NCBI GenBank assembly: GCA_037974665.1
Contig: CM075782.1
Location: forward strand, 44,985,851-45,049,850
DNA: 64,000 nucleotides
Direction of reading: 5' to 3'
Source of the DNA: Ehretia macrophylla
Taxonomy: Eukaryota > Streptophyta > Magnoliopsida > Boraginales > Ehretiaceae
Shown: piece after piece, positions 50,523 to 62,132 of the stretch
How the letters are laid out: every line of letters begins with the position of its first letter
Numbering within the stretch: the stretch's first letter is position 1
Translations under genes and position numbers: made by a program
The notes under the pieces: model-generated
Told to the model about the DNA's origin: nothing
The model's database searches: none
The model's input: only the letters and a program-made list of their open reading frames with translations

Positions 50523-50605
50523 TTTTTTTTATTGAGATTCGAACCCTGGTCTCCCAATTACCAGGGAGAGTAACCCGCCACTAGGCTACTCTTGAATCTC
50601 ACAAC
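50523..50605 (-). repeat. tRNA-like SINE in the myosin 3' flank
   Basis: The minus strand has a perfect A box TAGCCTAGTGG, a B box GGTTCGAATCT and ends CTCAATAAAAAAAAAGG. GAGATTC at its start is complementary to GAATCTC near its end, as in a tRNA acceptor stem. At about 83 bp it is nearly only the tRNA-related part. It lies 80-160 bp past the myosin stop codon and in the same orientation, so it probably belongs to the 3' UTR and supplies an AATAAA at 50,528-50,533. Confidence 0.7.
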
Positions 50606-50684
50606 ATATGGAGAACTTCCATCTAGGTAATCTTCATAAGTTGTTGTGGAAATATGGGAAAAGCTTGCTCGAAGTACCTTAGCC

Positions 50685-53600
50685 TCACTCGTGCAAAAAA
50701 ACGAAGGCTGGGTTCTCGAGAAGTTCTATTGCTGGTTTCATTTCTGAGAAATCCTTGACTTGGAATGAACTCGAAAGGTCATCAACCGAGAATGGGATGC
50801 TGCATCCAGAGAAATGGTGCGGTTACCATGCGAAGATCATTGTAGATTAAACATTGTACCTCAAACAGTGTCGAGAGGAATGAGAAGAAAAGAGGCGGAG
50901 AAAAACAGAAAGGTGACAAATGTAGGTAAAGACTGAAGAATATTAACAGTATAATAAACTACAGAAGCTGTAATGACCAACACACTGAGCTTGATCAACT
51001 GGCTCAAGATGCTTAAGGTCAAGGTGACAGTAGTAGAGAACCCAAGTCGTTATAAATTGAATACATATCTTATACAGAAATGTGGGACGGGATGTCACAA
51101 TAGTATTCTTTTCAGTATATATTAAAATTCTTCTCGGAAAAGATTGATTAAAGGAAGCTCTCTGCAACTGTCTTTTTTACAGATGTTGCATAACATGTGG
51201 AAGAAAGTCTATGAAAGAAACTCTTACCCTGAATTCTCATCCAATAGAAAGGAGTTGCTCTCAGCATTGTTGTTGTCTTCTGTCATTAGTACCCTCATAC
51301 TAGATATAACCTGTAACAACACAGCAAAAATAGTTTCGAAGCGTGAATTTGTACACCTCTAATACTTATACGAGTGAGCTGGAAACCTAGTTGAAAAGAT
51401 AAAATTTCCTTTACTTACATCTGGGGATACACTTCGAGTATTATAGCTGTCATCCCAGTAAAGAGTACATATTCTGTACAATTGCTGAACACTAAGAATC
51501 TGAGGAAATTAAGATTTTCCGCGTCAGTGAGTGAGAGAGAGAGCATGTTTTGGTATTGATTATGAACAAAATAATTGTCAAATCACACCATAGCATATCA
51601 AAAGTGTGGTTGGATACTGTAGATACTACTCTATTAATGGCTAGGGATCACGACAAGGTTCCCTAGGAGACCTAATTCATGGGGTATATGTATGAATTAA
51701 TTTAGAATTTGGTGAATTAACAGACCTGAATCGGGTTTGCAGTTAATTCATGAGTTCAGGTTTTCCAGAGATCGAACAATAATTCTTGAATTCGTGAATC
51801 CAAAAAAGTGATGAAAAACTACTCATAAATGGGCCAACATCTTCTGCTGCATCATTATAAATTCCCTTAGTCACCCAGCCCGCTAAACACAGCTGGTTAA
51901 TGCACATTACAAAGAAATGCTGAAGCAGATTATATATAGAGTGGAATCAAGGACTTATGCACTCATCCACTTAGGATGGGGGACAAACCCATACACCCCC
52001 CTGTTCCTCTTTGCACTCTATGAATGCTTTTCTGTTTGCTCTCTCTTTTTCTTTTATATGGTCAAAGGCTCAAATCTCATTCGCTTTCACATATTACCAT
52101 CTTATACAACCAAAAGATCGATTTAAAAGATAAAGAAAAGCCACAAACTGTCTCTGTGTGTGGGGGGGTGTGTGTGCATTCAAAATGCTCTCATCACCTC
52201 TCGACTAAAAGATCTTTTAGAAACGGATGCTCTCTACAGGTGTCCTAGGTTGTGCCCTCCGCCAAGGCCAACAATTATGGACACATTTTGTGCCTGTCAC
52301 ATCTATCCTCATCCAGCAAATAAATATTGAATAGCTAACAATAAATAAATGTATTTTCTGAAAACTGAAGTCCTGTCTGAGTGGTGTATGTCAGAATTAG
52401 TAAGAAATCTCATTCTTTCCTAAAAGGGACCGCTCCCCCAAGATCTGTCAGTAAGGGGAGAGTGAGAGAGAGAGACTTACAGGACACAAATCATTGGCAA
52501 TCTCATCATATGATATTCTGTACTTCTGATGTATGACCTACAAGTCAGAAATGACAATAAATTACAAATATGTCATAGGTGTACAAATTTACGAGAGCAG
52601 CAGTAGTCATATGCATGAGCAGTGATTGAATTGAATCAAAAGAAAATGTGGGCCTGCAGTAAATTGGAGTTTTTGGAGTTTGCCCGATTTCTGAAAGGCA
52701 CAACCCAATTTATACCAGCCCTCAAATTTTCGTACCTAGCAGCTACAATCACGGTACATGAGAGTATTTTCAGCGCAATATCTTTATTTAGGAGGGTGAC
52801 AATATAAAACTATGCTTAAATTGCTTTGTAGTTTTGGATTACAAATCACTTGGCCTTTATAATAAAGTTGTCTTGGTTTATATATGATAACTTTCTTTGA
52901 GAAACTATTTTCAGATGGATTAACCTTCATCAAGAAAATGCCTATTCTGCTCTTGGACTGAATTTGTTAGATTCAGGCCCAACTCAGAAAGCATGATGAA
53001 AAAGTCCGGCCACACCAATATGTCTAGTTTGACTAGAATATTCACCATCATCAATTCTGAAAAGTTCTTAAAGAGACTGAATTCCACCCTCGGCAAAATG
53101 AATGATTGGAAGATAGTATAATTATATGTTCATGGACCAAACTATCTGGTGTAGTCATCATAGACGATACTGACACACAAATAAGATCTTGAATCTAACC
53201 ACTGATGGAAGATGAGAAAAGCAGGATGAGTAATTTCTAATATCATTTCTCAACTAAAATTAGCCCAGTTAAATCCATCGTTGTTGGACTTCTTCCAAAA
53301 CCTTATCATCAAAGGTTTAAATGGTTGGGTAGCTATCTATGATGACTGCCAACTGCTGATGGTACCTTGAAGGATATGAACTTACCAGGAACCCAACTGC
53401 TTGTCTTATATGTTTGAGTTCATCCCAAGCTGAGCCTGCATACTGCAATCGAAAAAAAAATTTGAACGAGAAAAGAATATGTAAGGCCTGAGTGAAGATT
53501 GAAGGTAGAAGGATAAAAAAGAAAACATACACTGAGTGATTTGATAATATAACAAATTGAATAATAAGTATTTTTATACAAGTCATCGAAAAAATTACCT

Positions 53601-56600
53601 CTTCTTTGGCCTGGGCGCACCATAGCTCTAGTTCAGCCAACCCAGCTTTGACATATTCTCCATTGCTGAATGTACAACACTCACGACGAAGAAGTAGACT
53701 ACAAAATCAACAAATTTCAGCATTCAATCAGTATGCGGCTAATTAATTAATAAATAAATAGCAGAAGAAAGAAGTTCAGAAATAGATATCCTGATCACCT
53801 GTTAAAGAGTTGTACATTAATGTACGAAAAGATTTGTGAAAATATCTTCTGAACAAGTACCGGAGGCACCTACATCACCAATAACCATATGAACATCTTC
53901 TTCCCAAAAGCATTGAAAACAAAAATAAAGTGGTATCATGAGATCCATACGAAATTTTCTTTGAATGTACTAAGAAGAGAGTTGAGGCATTCAATGATCC
54001 GGTGCCAATGATTTGTTGGAGAATCTTTCCCAAAGGATCGTCCAGATCTCAGCACACTTCCTTTGGAGGTTCTTGGTGCCTGAGTTAGACCAAATTAACT
54101 TATCATGATGTATCCGTGTGCAAGAGAATTATTTACATGCATTCTGGGAAGTCGTTCTGAAACATTTCAGTGCACAACATAGAACTCATATTATAGGTAA
54201 ACTGCATAATGAGTACTTATGGAGAAAAGATTAAGTTATGCACTACATGTTACTATGGAATAGTTTTCCCTTGGGGAAGTAATATGAGAAGCATAAATGT
54301 ACACGTACTTTGAAGCATAACTGCATCAAAATCCAAAGTTATTCTTATAATTAAGTCCAAATTATGGAAATAATTATCTGCAATAGAAATGTTAAAAATC
54401 ATGGATTTCATCCTAAAACCAATTGGTGTCAGGTGGAATAGCCCAGGATCTTATAAGGTGGTCTTGAAGTTTCTAATTTTCCGATGTGGGGCAAGTGTAT
54501 ATTCTAACACTCCCCTCACGTGTGACCTGATTTGAGAAGGGTCACATACGTGGAAGATTGAACACATATGGTCGACAAACACACATGGAAGGTTTAACGC
54601 ATGTGGGACACACGTGAAAGATTGAATGTGATCTAATTTTGAGATGGGTCACACATAGACACGCGTGGAAAATAACACATGCAGAAGAAGATTGAACACA
54701 CGTGTGACATATATAATTTGAGAAGGGTCACAAGGGGATGAATACGCGTGGAAGATAACACACGCGGAAGATGAATAAGACTTATAAAGTGGTCTTGAAG
54801 TTTCTGATTTTCCGATGTGGGACAAGTGTATATAAAGTAAATCCTACAAGAAGCTTAGAGACTTAATCTTTTGTAAAGTATAGATGTTGTCGTCAAACAA
54901 CCATAGTAAATTACTAGAAGTAAACTTTAGAAAGAGGAAAGGTAAACAAACGCGCTCAATTTGACGAAAAATTTGTAATGTCAAAAAAATTGTAAATTTT
55001 TGAAATGTTTAGAAACGGAATCTAAATATGAGAAAAGTGAACTAAAAAAACACTAAAAGACGGTAGCACAAAGATTTCGGAGCATGCAGTGATAAACAGA
55101 CCCATTTGACACATATGTTTCCTGAAAGAGCAGCCATGTTTCAAGGAGAAGGAAAAAAGTAAAAAGCCATTGGCTTATCCTTTTAGCATTTTAATTTTCC
55201 CAAGACAATTAAATTATCCAACAGGACCAATCTATTTTTGAAGAATATTGGAGCTTGTAGAAGAATTGAAAGGTTTTCATATAGTTTCTCCACTCTGGTA
55301 AATGCTCATATTAGCATTTGTTTGCAGGATAGCACCAAATGATTACGAATCAATCACTCATAGGAACACATACAACAATGAGCTAGTCATTAATGAAGTT
55401 CTAAATAAAAATAAATAAAATTTGGCGAACCGCTATTTTGCCAAAAACAATAAGTCTGAGACACCCCTCCGCTCCCACTACTCAGAAGAGAATTTGTCAA
55501 AGTGATACGCGAGGAACAAGCAATTTAGCAAAGTGAAAAGAACAATTGAAACCTACCTGGATGCACAAAGAAAGTAGAGATCCCAACTCCTTCTTTGAGT
55601 TCTCCCGGATAATGCCATAGATCTTCTCGACATAAGCAGTCAGCTGCTGTTTGAAAAGAAGAGCTGGATATTTGGCTTCAACTTGGCGCACTACATCGAG
55701 GGCAGAACCAGCTGGAGTAACGTTGACGGAAGACGACCTAAATCCCTGGATACAACCACAGTTGTATCAGTATTCACATAGAATTGGAATAAAAATTTCG
55801 TACAACAGTCACTTTACATGCATTACCAGTGAAAATAAAAGTAACTGCAAAGGGAGATAAAGTTTCAATACCATTGTCATTCTTCCGAAAAGGGATGTCG
55901 GTGTTGGCTTAGGAGCTGGAGTTGCAGTACCAGCAGCTTTTAAGCTTCTTTGGAGTAAGAACAACAATGTAGAAGTATTTGACAGCCAATAAGCCATGTG
56001 ATCACTGCTCTCTTGATTCTGCAATCAGTTAATGCTTAGTTATGCATCAAGTCTAACAGTGCCTTGTAACATTATTGCGTTTATAAATTTCGGAATTATC
56101 CACTCTCAAATGATGATTCTGGAGATGCCACTCGCTAGGATTCACCCCTAAAACTGAACATGTTAACTACTTAATCATCAAGATACGCATTCATAAAAAT
56201 TATGACCGACTCAATAGGCTAGTCCTGTAAACTGTATTGATAGGTTGTAGTATAGAAAAGGTTCACATTTTTCATTGACAAGTCATGTAAACTGCATCGG
56301 TAGGTAATTGGTCATATGCCGTGGTAGGCAAGTCCATGTAGGTTGCAGTTCTCCCATGAAGAAGAATAGTTACTTCAGTGCGGTGAATTTACCTCAATGG
56401 CTGAACCAATCATCTGAATGAGCCGATCAAATACACTGGTTCTTTCAGCTTCAAAAGATTTCCAGTGGAGAAGGCACTTGTATATTGTAAAAGCTGCAAT
56501 GGGCTTGCCTTGACTAAAGCCTACATTTTCCACAACACAGTCAATGAGTGCATCGACATCCTCCTGCAGCAAAGTTCAACAAAGATTTAAGATAGGTCAG

Positions 56601-59600
56601 CCATACAACAAAGTATGGAACAACAGATGAAACGTTTCAATTTACAAGCACATACATGCTGGCGATCAATTGGAGGTCGCCTTAACTTGCTATCTGGAGT
56701 TTCAAAATTGATAACTGATGCAATAGTTTGTGCTCCCTGCAAATCAATCCCATCCTTAAGCATTGAAATAGAAAGTGAAGTATCAAATGCAGATTGATGA
56801 ATTATGGGAACATTACATTGGTTGTGTTATCGTCATTAACATGGTGACCATTTTCTAGAATCTGCACAGATATATGATTTACGTAAGGTATAAGAGAATA
56901 GTAAAAGTAGTTTGGGGGTTGGGTGGGGGGTGGGGGGTGGGGGGTGGGGGAGGGTGTGGCGGTGTGGAATTAAATTGATCTTGGACAATTATATACCTTG
57001 GATGGAGGTCCAGGTGCCCTTTTAACAGGGGTTAATAATGTGTGCTGGCGAAGAACTTGATTCCCAGATTCCATATCAGATATTTTTTCTTGGAGCCTAA
57101 ATAAAGGATAAGGGCAAAAATTGCATTTTGATGAATAGGCTTGCAACAATTTGATATCAGTATAAATATTTGTTTAACTGAATATTTGCACCTTTGCATA
57201 CTAGTCTTCAATTCAACGATCTTAGATTCTGCCTCCATAGCCTGCTTCAATCTCTCTTCACTAAGTTTGTTTGCTGTTTCATACTTTTTTTCTGTTTCAT
57301 CAAATTTCTTTTCCAGAGAGCTAACCAAAGCCTGAAATTGCTTAAAGGAGAATGCATCAGCAATAAAAGCAACGTGGGTACCTTTCAGCAGCATACTTAA
57401 CAAGGATGCCAAGGAAAAGACGACTCATAAATTCCGCCACCTCACCTTGAGTTTCTCATTTTCAGCAGTAAGCTTATTCATCAACTCATGGTCCATCATT
57501 GGGACCTCCTGTATTATAGGGCCTTGCTCTGCTGCTTTTTTTGCAGCCTCATGTTCCTTCATGAGCATCTCTTTAGTTTCTTTGAGTTGCAATTGCATAT
57601 CTTGCAGAGCTGATTGCAGTTTTGCATTTTCTTGTGCTTTTGCTTCTTCTGTGTCAGTCTACAACATAATGCCTCCTTGAGTTAGCCGAATAGAAAAAGG
57701 AAGTTGCAGATAGTGAATAAGAAGTCTAATCATATTATTTAGTGCATCATCTGGCAAATAAACTAAGGGACTAAATATTAAAACGAGAAAAAAAAAAGTA
57801 TTTCGCTCAGCCTATAGCAACAAAAATTATTTGAAATTCTTGTTCTGGTGATGTCATACATGACTTCAATACAAAGAATTCCATTGCTTTGTCTCTTCCA
57901 GATTATGCATATACATGCATGCATATCCAAATATATACATACACATACACACACATGCATGCTGTTCCATTCATATGCATTACACAGTAGGACAACTTCA
58001 TTTTCATCCAGAAATGCTAAAATAAATTTTATAGCAACGAAGCCCAATTACACCTTCACAAGTGCTTCATCAACGTCATCTGAAAACTTGGCTGAAATAT
58101 ACAAACTCAGCAGATCTACTCACCCTCATGCGTTTTTCAAGCTGTAATCTCCAAGTCAATTCTTCCACTTGCTTCTCTAATTTATTCTTCGCTGCTTGGA
58201 GAGCACCAGTTTCCCTTGCAGCCTGTGTTTTTTGACAAAAAGAACATATTATTGTGTAAATTCAAAATCCAGAATCACCATTTTTGATGTGGCAGAAAGC
58301 AGTTAATCTTTAAAAAGCAAAGAAGTTGCAGGAATGCTAATTGCCTTGTTAAATATCAGTCTCCAATTTACCTCCTCTTTTTTTTTTGAGAAATAAATTT
58401 ACCTTCTTAATCCAGAATAGAAGACAGAGACTTATTTTATGCTCAAAAAAGCAGATTACATACAACGGTTCTTTCCCAGCTGATTCACAAGAAGTTATAA
58501 ATCTATAAATCATGATCACTTTGCAGTCATATGTAATGTATTATTCATCTGGGAAAGCCAAGAAGGAAATTAAGTACTGTTCATCCGACACATAGCTCTA
58601 ATCAGAGCATTCTCAGCCTTCTCGATCAGAAACACATCAGTAAATAATTTTCTAAATCTATATTTGTTATAATCTTATGCAATGCCTTAAATGTACGAGA
58701 ACCTTTGCGTTCATCTATATTTAAGAAAGCATGGTAATAACAGCTGTGCAATGTTTTAAATGTATGAGAACTTTTAAGTGCAACTACGATTTAGAAGTAT
58801 GGTTATAACAGTTGTTCTGCCTACATAAATGTCATGGCAAGATTTCATAACAGGTGAAAAAGACAAATAATAGACGAGGCAGAAAACAAGAGTTCACCAT
58901 CTTAAGCTTTCGAAGTTCTCTGCGAGCAACTCTGACCCTCCAAGCACACTGCGTCGTAATTGCAGCTTTCCTCATCCTCTTATAGTCCAAACGGGCTAAG
59001 AACTTGCGACAGTGACTCTGTATAAAGGCAACAAGGTCATTTCAGAATTCCAGTATCATTTGTATATCTGGAGAGATATTGAGTTACCACAAACTAAAAG
59101 TTTCAAAAGTACATAATGTTGCAGCATTCAATGACGAATAACTACAAAGCTACCAAAAATCTGTTGTATGAAGTATAATGTGTTTGACCACTAGACCATA
59201 AAAAAAGTTCAGTCAGAAGTTAAATCAACCTGAATGATAATTACTGCTTTTGTCTGCTTTCTGAAGCGAAGCTCATTTCGTGCAGCCATCCCACGCATTC
59301 CTGCCTGAATTGTCATAGACGAGGAACATAATTCTTTATAAGCTTTCCTAGCAAGATGCATACGTAGATCTCTTTGAATCCTCAGTGAAGCAGCTTCCCT
59401 TCGCATGCTCTCATAAACTTCCCGAGCACGTTCTCCTGCAGTTAGCAAAGAGAAAAACCACCAAGGGTTTATAAAGTTTCCAATCAGTCAGCGTACACAG
59501 AGATGACAATCTCACATAATAAATACCTCTGCAGACAGATTGTATCTGTATTGCTGACCGACGCAATAAAATGAAACTTTTACGAGCCATGTAAGAACGT

Positions 59601-59704
59601 AGTTTTCTCTGAATAATGCTTGCTGATCTTCCTAACACCTCATTCCTTCGAGCATCCAGCTCTGCCATCTGACCAGCCCTTAGAAACACCTTTGTTTTAC
59701 CAAT
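50685..59704 (-). CDS. Myosin XI heavy chain, 3' part (neck, coiled coil, DIL tail)
   Basis: Twenty exons encode the last 793 aa of a class XI myosin: 59527-59704, 59230-59435, 58898-59017, 58124-58222, 57446-57658, 57192-57331, 56997-57096, 56817-56861, 56656-56736, 56393-56563, 55872-56018, 55557-55745, 53951-54079, 53799-53869, 53599-53698, 53386-53442, 52481-52537, 51419-51499, 51228-51310, 50685-50799. All introns are GT-AG and all codon phases agree. The first visible exon starts at [12 protein letters not shown], the end of the motor's converter. Six IQ motifs follow for calmodulin-type light chains, then a coiled coil ([22 protein letters not shown] onward in exons 4-7) and the globular DIL tail (from [10 protein letters not shown] to the C-terminus FVFLHE). 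Such motors walk on actin and drive organelle movement and streaming. The motor head lies beyond 64,000. No stop breaks the visible part; subclass not determined. Confidence 0.95.
54430..54840. repeat. Intronic repeat bounded by direct repeats
   Basis: TTATAA-GTGGTCTTGAAGTTTCT-ATTTTCCGATGTGGG-CAAGTGTATAT occurs at about 54,450-54,505 and 54,780-54,833. Between them is CACG/ACGTG-rich sequence with short internal repeats (GTGGAAGAT, GAGAAGGGTCACA). The CCGATGTGGGACAAGTGTATATTCTAACACTCCC type of sequence is familiar from dispersed plant repeats, but I cannot name the class. It sits in the 1.5-kb myosin intron between 54,079 and 55,557. Confidence 0.6.
56918..56965. repeat. G-rich tract in a myosin intron
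   Basis: Four or more GGGG runs within 45 bp (GGGTGGGGGGTGGGG units) on the plus strand, hence C-rich in the myosin transcript. It could form a G-quadruplex on the template-complementary DNA strand; this is inference from composition. Confidence 0.75.
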
Positions 59705-61195
59705 CTGCAAGAGCAAACTGGTTAATTTATTAGGTGTCAGACCTACTGGGAAACAGATTTATGGACAAGCAAAGTGTTGCAGTTTATGGAAGCCAAGACT
59801 TAAGGATCAACATCTGGGACTCAGATATTTTCACCAGTCAGAGAAAGCCAGTAGAATGTATGGGCCGATGGTTCCTGCCTCTACTTCAGAAACTGTTTTA
59901 CCCCCATGCCACCCAAACATGGACAGAGAAACACGAGGACACACATAGGGCGGAATATAGGGAAAAGAGAGGGGAAATGTTTCAGTCTATTAGAAGTTGA
60001 GAAAATTAAAATGCTAATTCCATCTTTTTCATTCTTCTAAGGGCTTATAACACCAAGTATGGCAACAAAGAATCACCCCAAGAATGCTTCTTCAGAAATG
60101 GAAAATTAATAACAGGAACATAGAGTTTTAATATGTATGATTAGACAAAAACCATAAAAGAGGTCATGTGAGCAGCCTCCTGACCAGTTAATGTCGTACA
60201 GTCTGTTGCACTTCAAATTCTTTTATTTTTAAATACTTGTGTTTCATAAATAAGAAAGCGTTCCAAACGCAAAATTAATAACAGGAACATAGAGTTTTAA
60301 TATGTATGATTAGACAAAAACCATAAAAGAGGTCATGTGAGCAGCCTCCTGACCAGTTAATGTCGTACAGTCTGTTGCACTTCAAATTCTTTTATTTTTA
60401 AATACTTGTGTTTCATAAATAAGAAAGCGTTCCAAACGCATCCCCGAAGAAAGGTCGTTCCAAAAAAAAACAGCAAGTGGCTCGCTGTTGGCACATTAAC
60501 TCATTGAAAAGCAACCACGGCCTTTTAAGTTAGGTCAATACCTTATGAAAGATCCGGCCAAGGCAGTAAATGACACAACAGACCAGAAATCATGAAACAA
60601 TCAAAAGAACGAGGCAAGAGAGGTCAAATCAAATATAGTCGAGACATCAGATAGAGCATGCAATTTGTTAATGACTTGGTAACACACAAGTGCCCAAATG
60701 GACCATTATCATTTATCAAATAAACTCTTCAATTATATACGGTCAACCAGCGGAGAATATTATGTGAATGAATTATCACAAACAGGGAACAGCTGTTCCA
60801 GTTCAGTGGTCCCAAGAGGACTAAAGACAAAACCAAGCACCATTTCCAATAGGACCTAATCCTTAGAAGAATAGATCAAGATGAGTGTCGCCAACTGTCA
60901 TGCAAACTGCTTTTTACTTCTGAGGAACAGCGAAAACTATATATTCTGGACCATACATACAAGTAATGATATCAGCCTTTTCAATTTCCAAGCAACTGAC
61001 ATTATCCGTAGTTCAACTTAGTTAACATGACAGAAGCAACAGCAAACAAGTAATCACAGCACCAGATGGTATTCATTTTAAAGCATAAGCAATGTACTAT
61101 TGACAAGGATATTACACAGAGCAGCTAGCCTAGCTAATAGATATAACTATTGTACTGCTTAGCTAATAGATATAACTATTGTACTTAGTCATAGC
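59705..61195. other. Part of the large myosin intron
   Basis: The acceptor CAG lies at 59,705-59,707 and no preceding motor exon is found up to 64,000, so this is intron. Apart from the 169-bp duplication and a 29-bp duplication near 61,130-61,190 (AGCTAATAGATATAACTATTGTACT), I see nothing. The 88-codon plus-strand frame at 59,734-60,000 has no recognisable domain. Confidence 0.7.
60102..60439. repeat. Perfect 169-bp tandem duplication in a myosin intron
   Basis: Units 60,102-60,270 and 60,271-60,439 read identically by eye, both starting AAAATTAATAACAGGAACAT and ending AGAAAGCGTTCCAAACGC. Identity means a recent event or an assembly artefact. Confidence 0.93.
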
Positions 61196-61912
61196 TGATG
61201 TAATAGTTAGTCAGGAACATAGTTACCAAATTCGCCCTACCCCCCTTTGAACCGCGTATCGGATTCCATGTCCCAATTCACGGTACATTTGCATACCGGA
61301 ACTCTACGATTCGCGTTCCAGTTCACTAAAGTTAGCGACTCAAAAAACATACAAATTTTTATCAGAAAAATAATGAAAAAGAATAAAGAGCCTAAAAGTA
61401 TTAACATATACAGATTGTAAACCTTTAACATATAAAAAATTTCTAATTTGCTTTTGTGTCTTGTGTTTGATATACAATATTAAAAAACTATCTTAATTGT
61501 TGGGTTTGGATTTTGGACTTTAGACTAACGTTACAGCAAATTGATTTTAGTAATTAGTAAACATAAAATACCATTGATCTACAGAATATTTGATAATGGA
61601 ACCCAATAATTTTTCATACTGTATTGTGAACAAAAATTAGCATACCAAAAAGTATACACCCATCGTATCCTTTAAACTCTAAGTGTCGTACACCTTACCC
61701 GAATTCGTACCACGACTCGGACCGTACCACGAATCTGGTAACTATGGTCAGGAACTAACTTGACAGCTGTATCTGAGCTATCAAGTTAGTTGCACATCCT
61801 CTAACAGTAGCAGCTCTACTATATATATATAGCAGTGAGATGTAACAAATCGATTATTGAAAATACAAATCATTTTTCCTATTCTACTTTCTCTCTCTAT
61901 CAGTTTCTTTCA
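61196..61912 (+). repeat. 5' LTR of copia C, split by an insertion
   Basis: Runs from TGATGTAATAG to ...CAGTTTCTTTCA, directly before the primer-binding site. A TATA stretch (CTATATATATATAG, 61,818-61,831) precedes the 3' end by about 80 bp. Without the 529-bp insertion and its duplicated target the LTR is about 180 bp. The right border is firm; the left border is inferred from the TG start. Confidence 0.65.
61218..61746. mobile_element. 529-bp non-autonomous TIR transposon (hAT-like) inside the LTR
   Basis: Ends are CATAGTTACCAAATTCG and the inverted CGAATCTGGTAACTATG, a 17-bp inverted repeat with one mismatch. The element is flanked by GTCAGGAA on both sides (61,210-61,217 and 61,747-61,754), an 8-bp target duplication that points to hAT. 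One further base (C) could extend this to 9 bp, which would suggest a Mutator-like origin instead. It has no transposase; a 64-codon frame at 61,237-61,431 is not recognisable. Confidence 0.8.
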
Positions 61913-61926
61913 TGGTATCATAGAGC
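61913..61926 (+). promoter_or_regulatory. Primer-binding site of copia C
   Basis: TGGTATCATAGAGC directly follows the LTR end TTTCA. It matches the tRNA-Met primer complement of plant copia elements with one base inserted or changed. Confidence 0.8.
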
Positions 61927-62132
61927 AGGTCATGTTCCTGTAAGATATTTTTTCGCAACTGCAAAATCTCTATTGGAGATCACATCAAAACTCCATTAAA
62001 GCTTCTCGCGAAGCTTTGCAGTTGCAATCGCACTTCTTTTGCAGCCCATTGCTGCTGTTTTTCTTCAACATCTAGCCCAACTCTTCATCCAAACCCTAAT
62101 TTCCACCTTCACCAAACCCTAATTCACCATTA

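Noticed and set aside
57778..58147. Open frames of 89-99 codons on both strands between myosin exons
   Set aside because: They lie within the intron and shadow a TATACATACACATACACAC simple repeat; the true exon there is 58,124-58,222.
59734..60000. 88-codon plus-strand open frame in the myosin intron
   Set aside because: No known domain, antisense to a gene intron, and flanked by simple intronic sequence.
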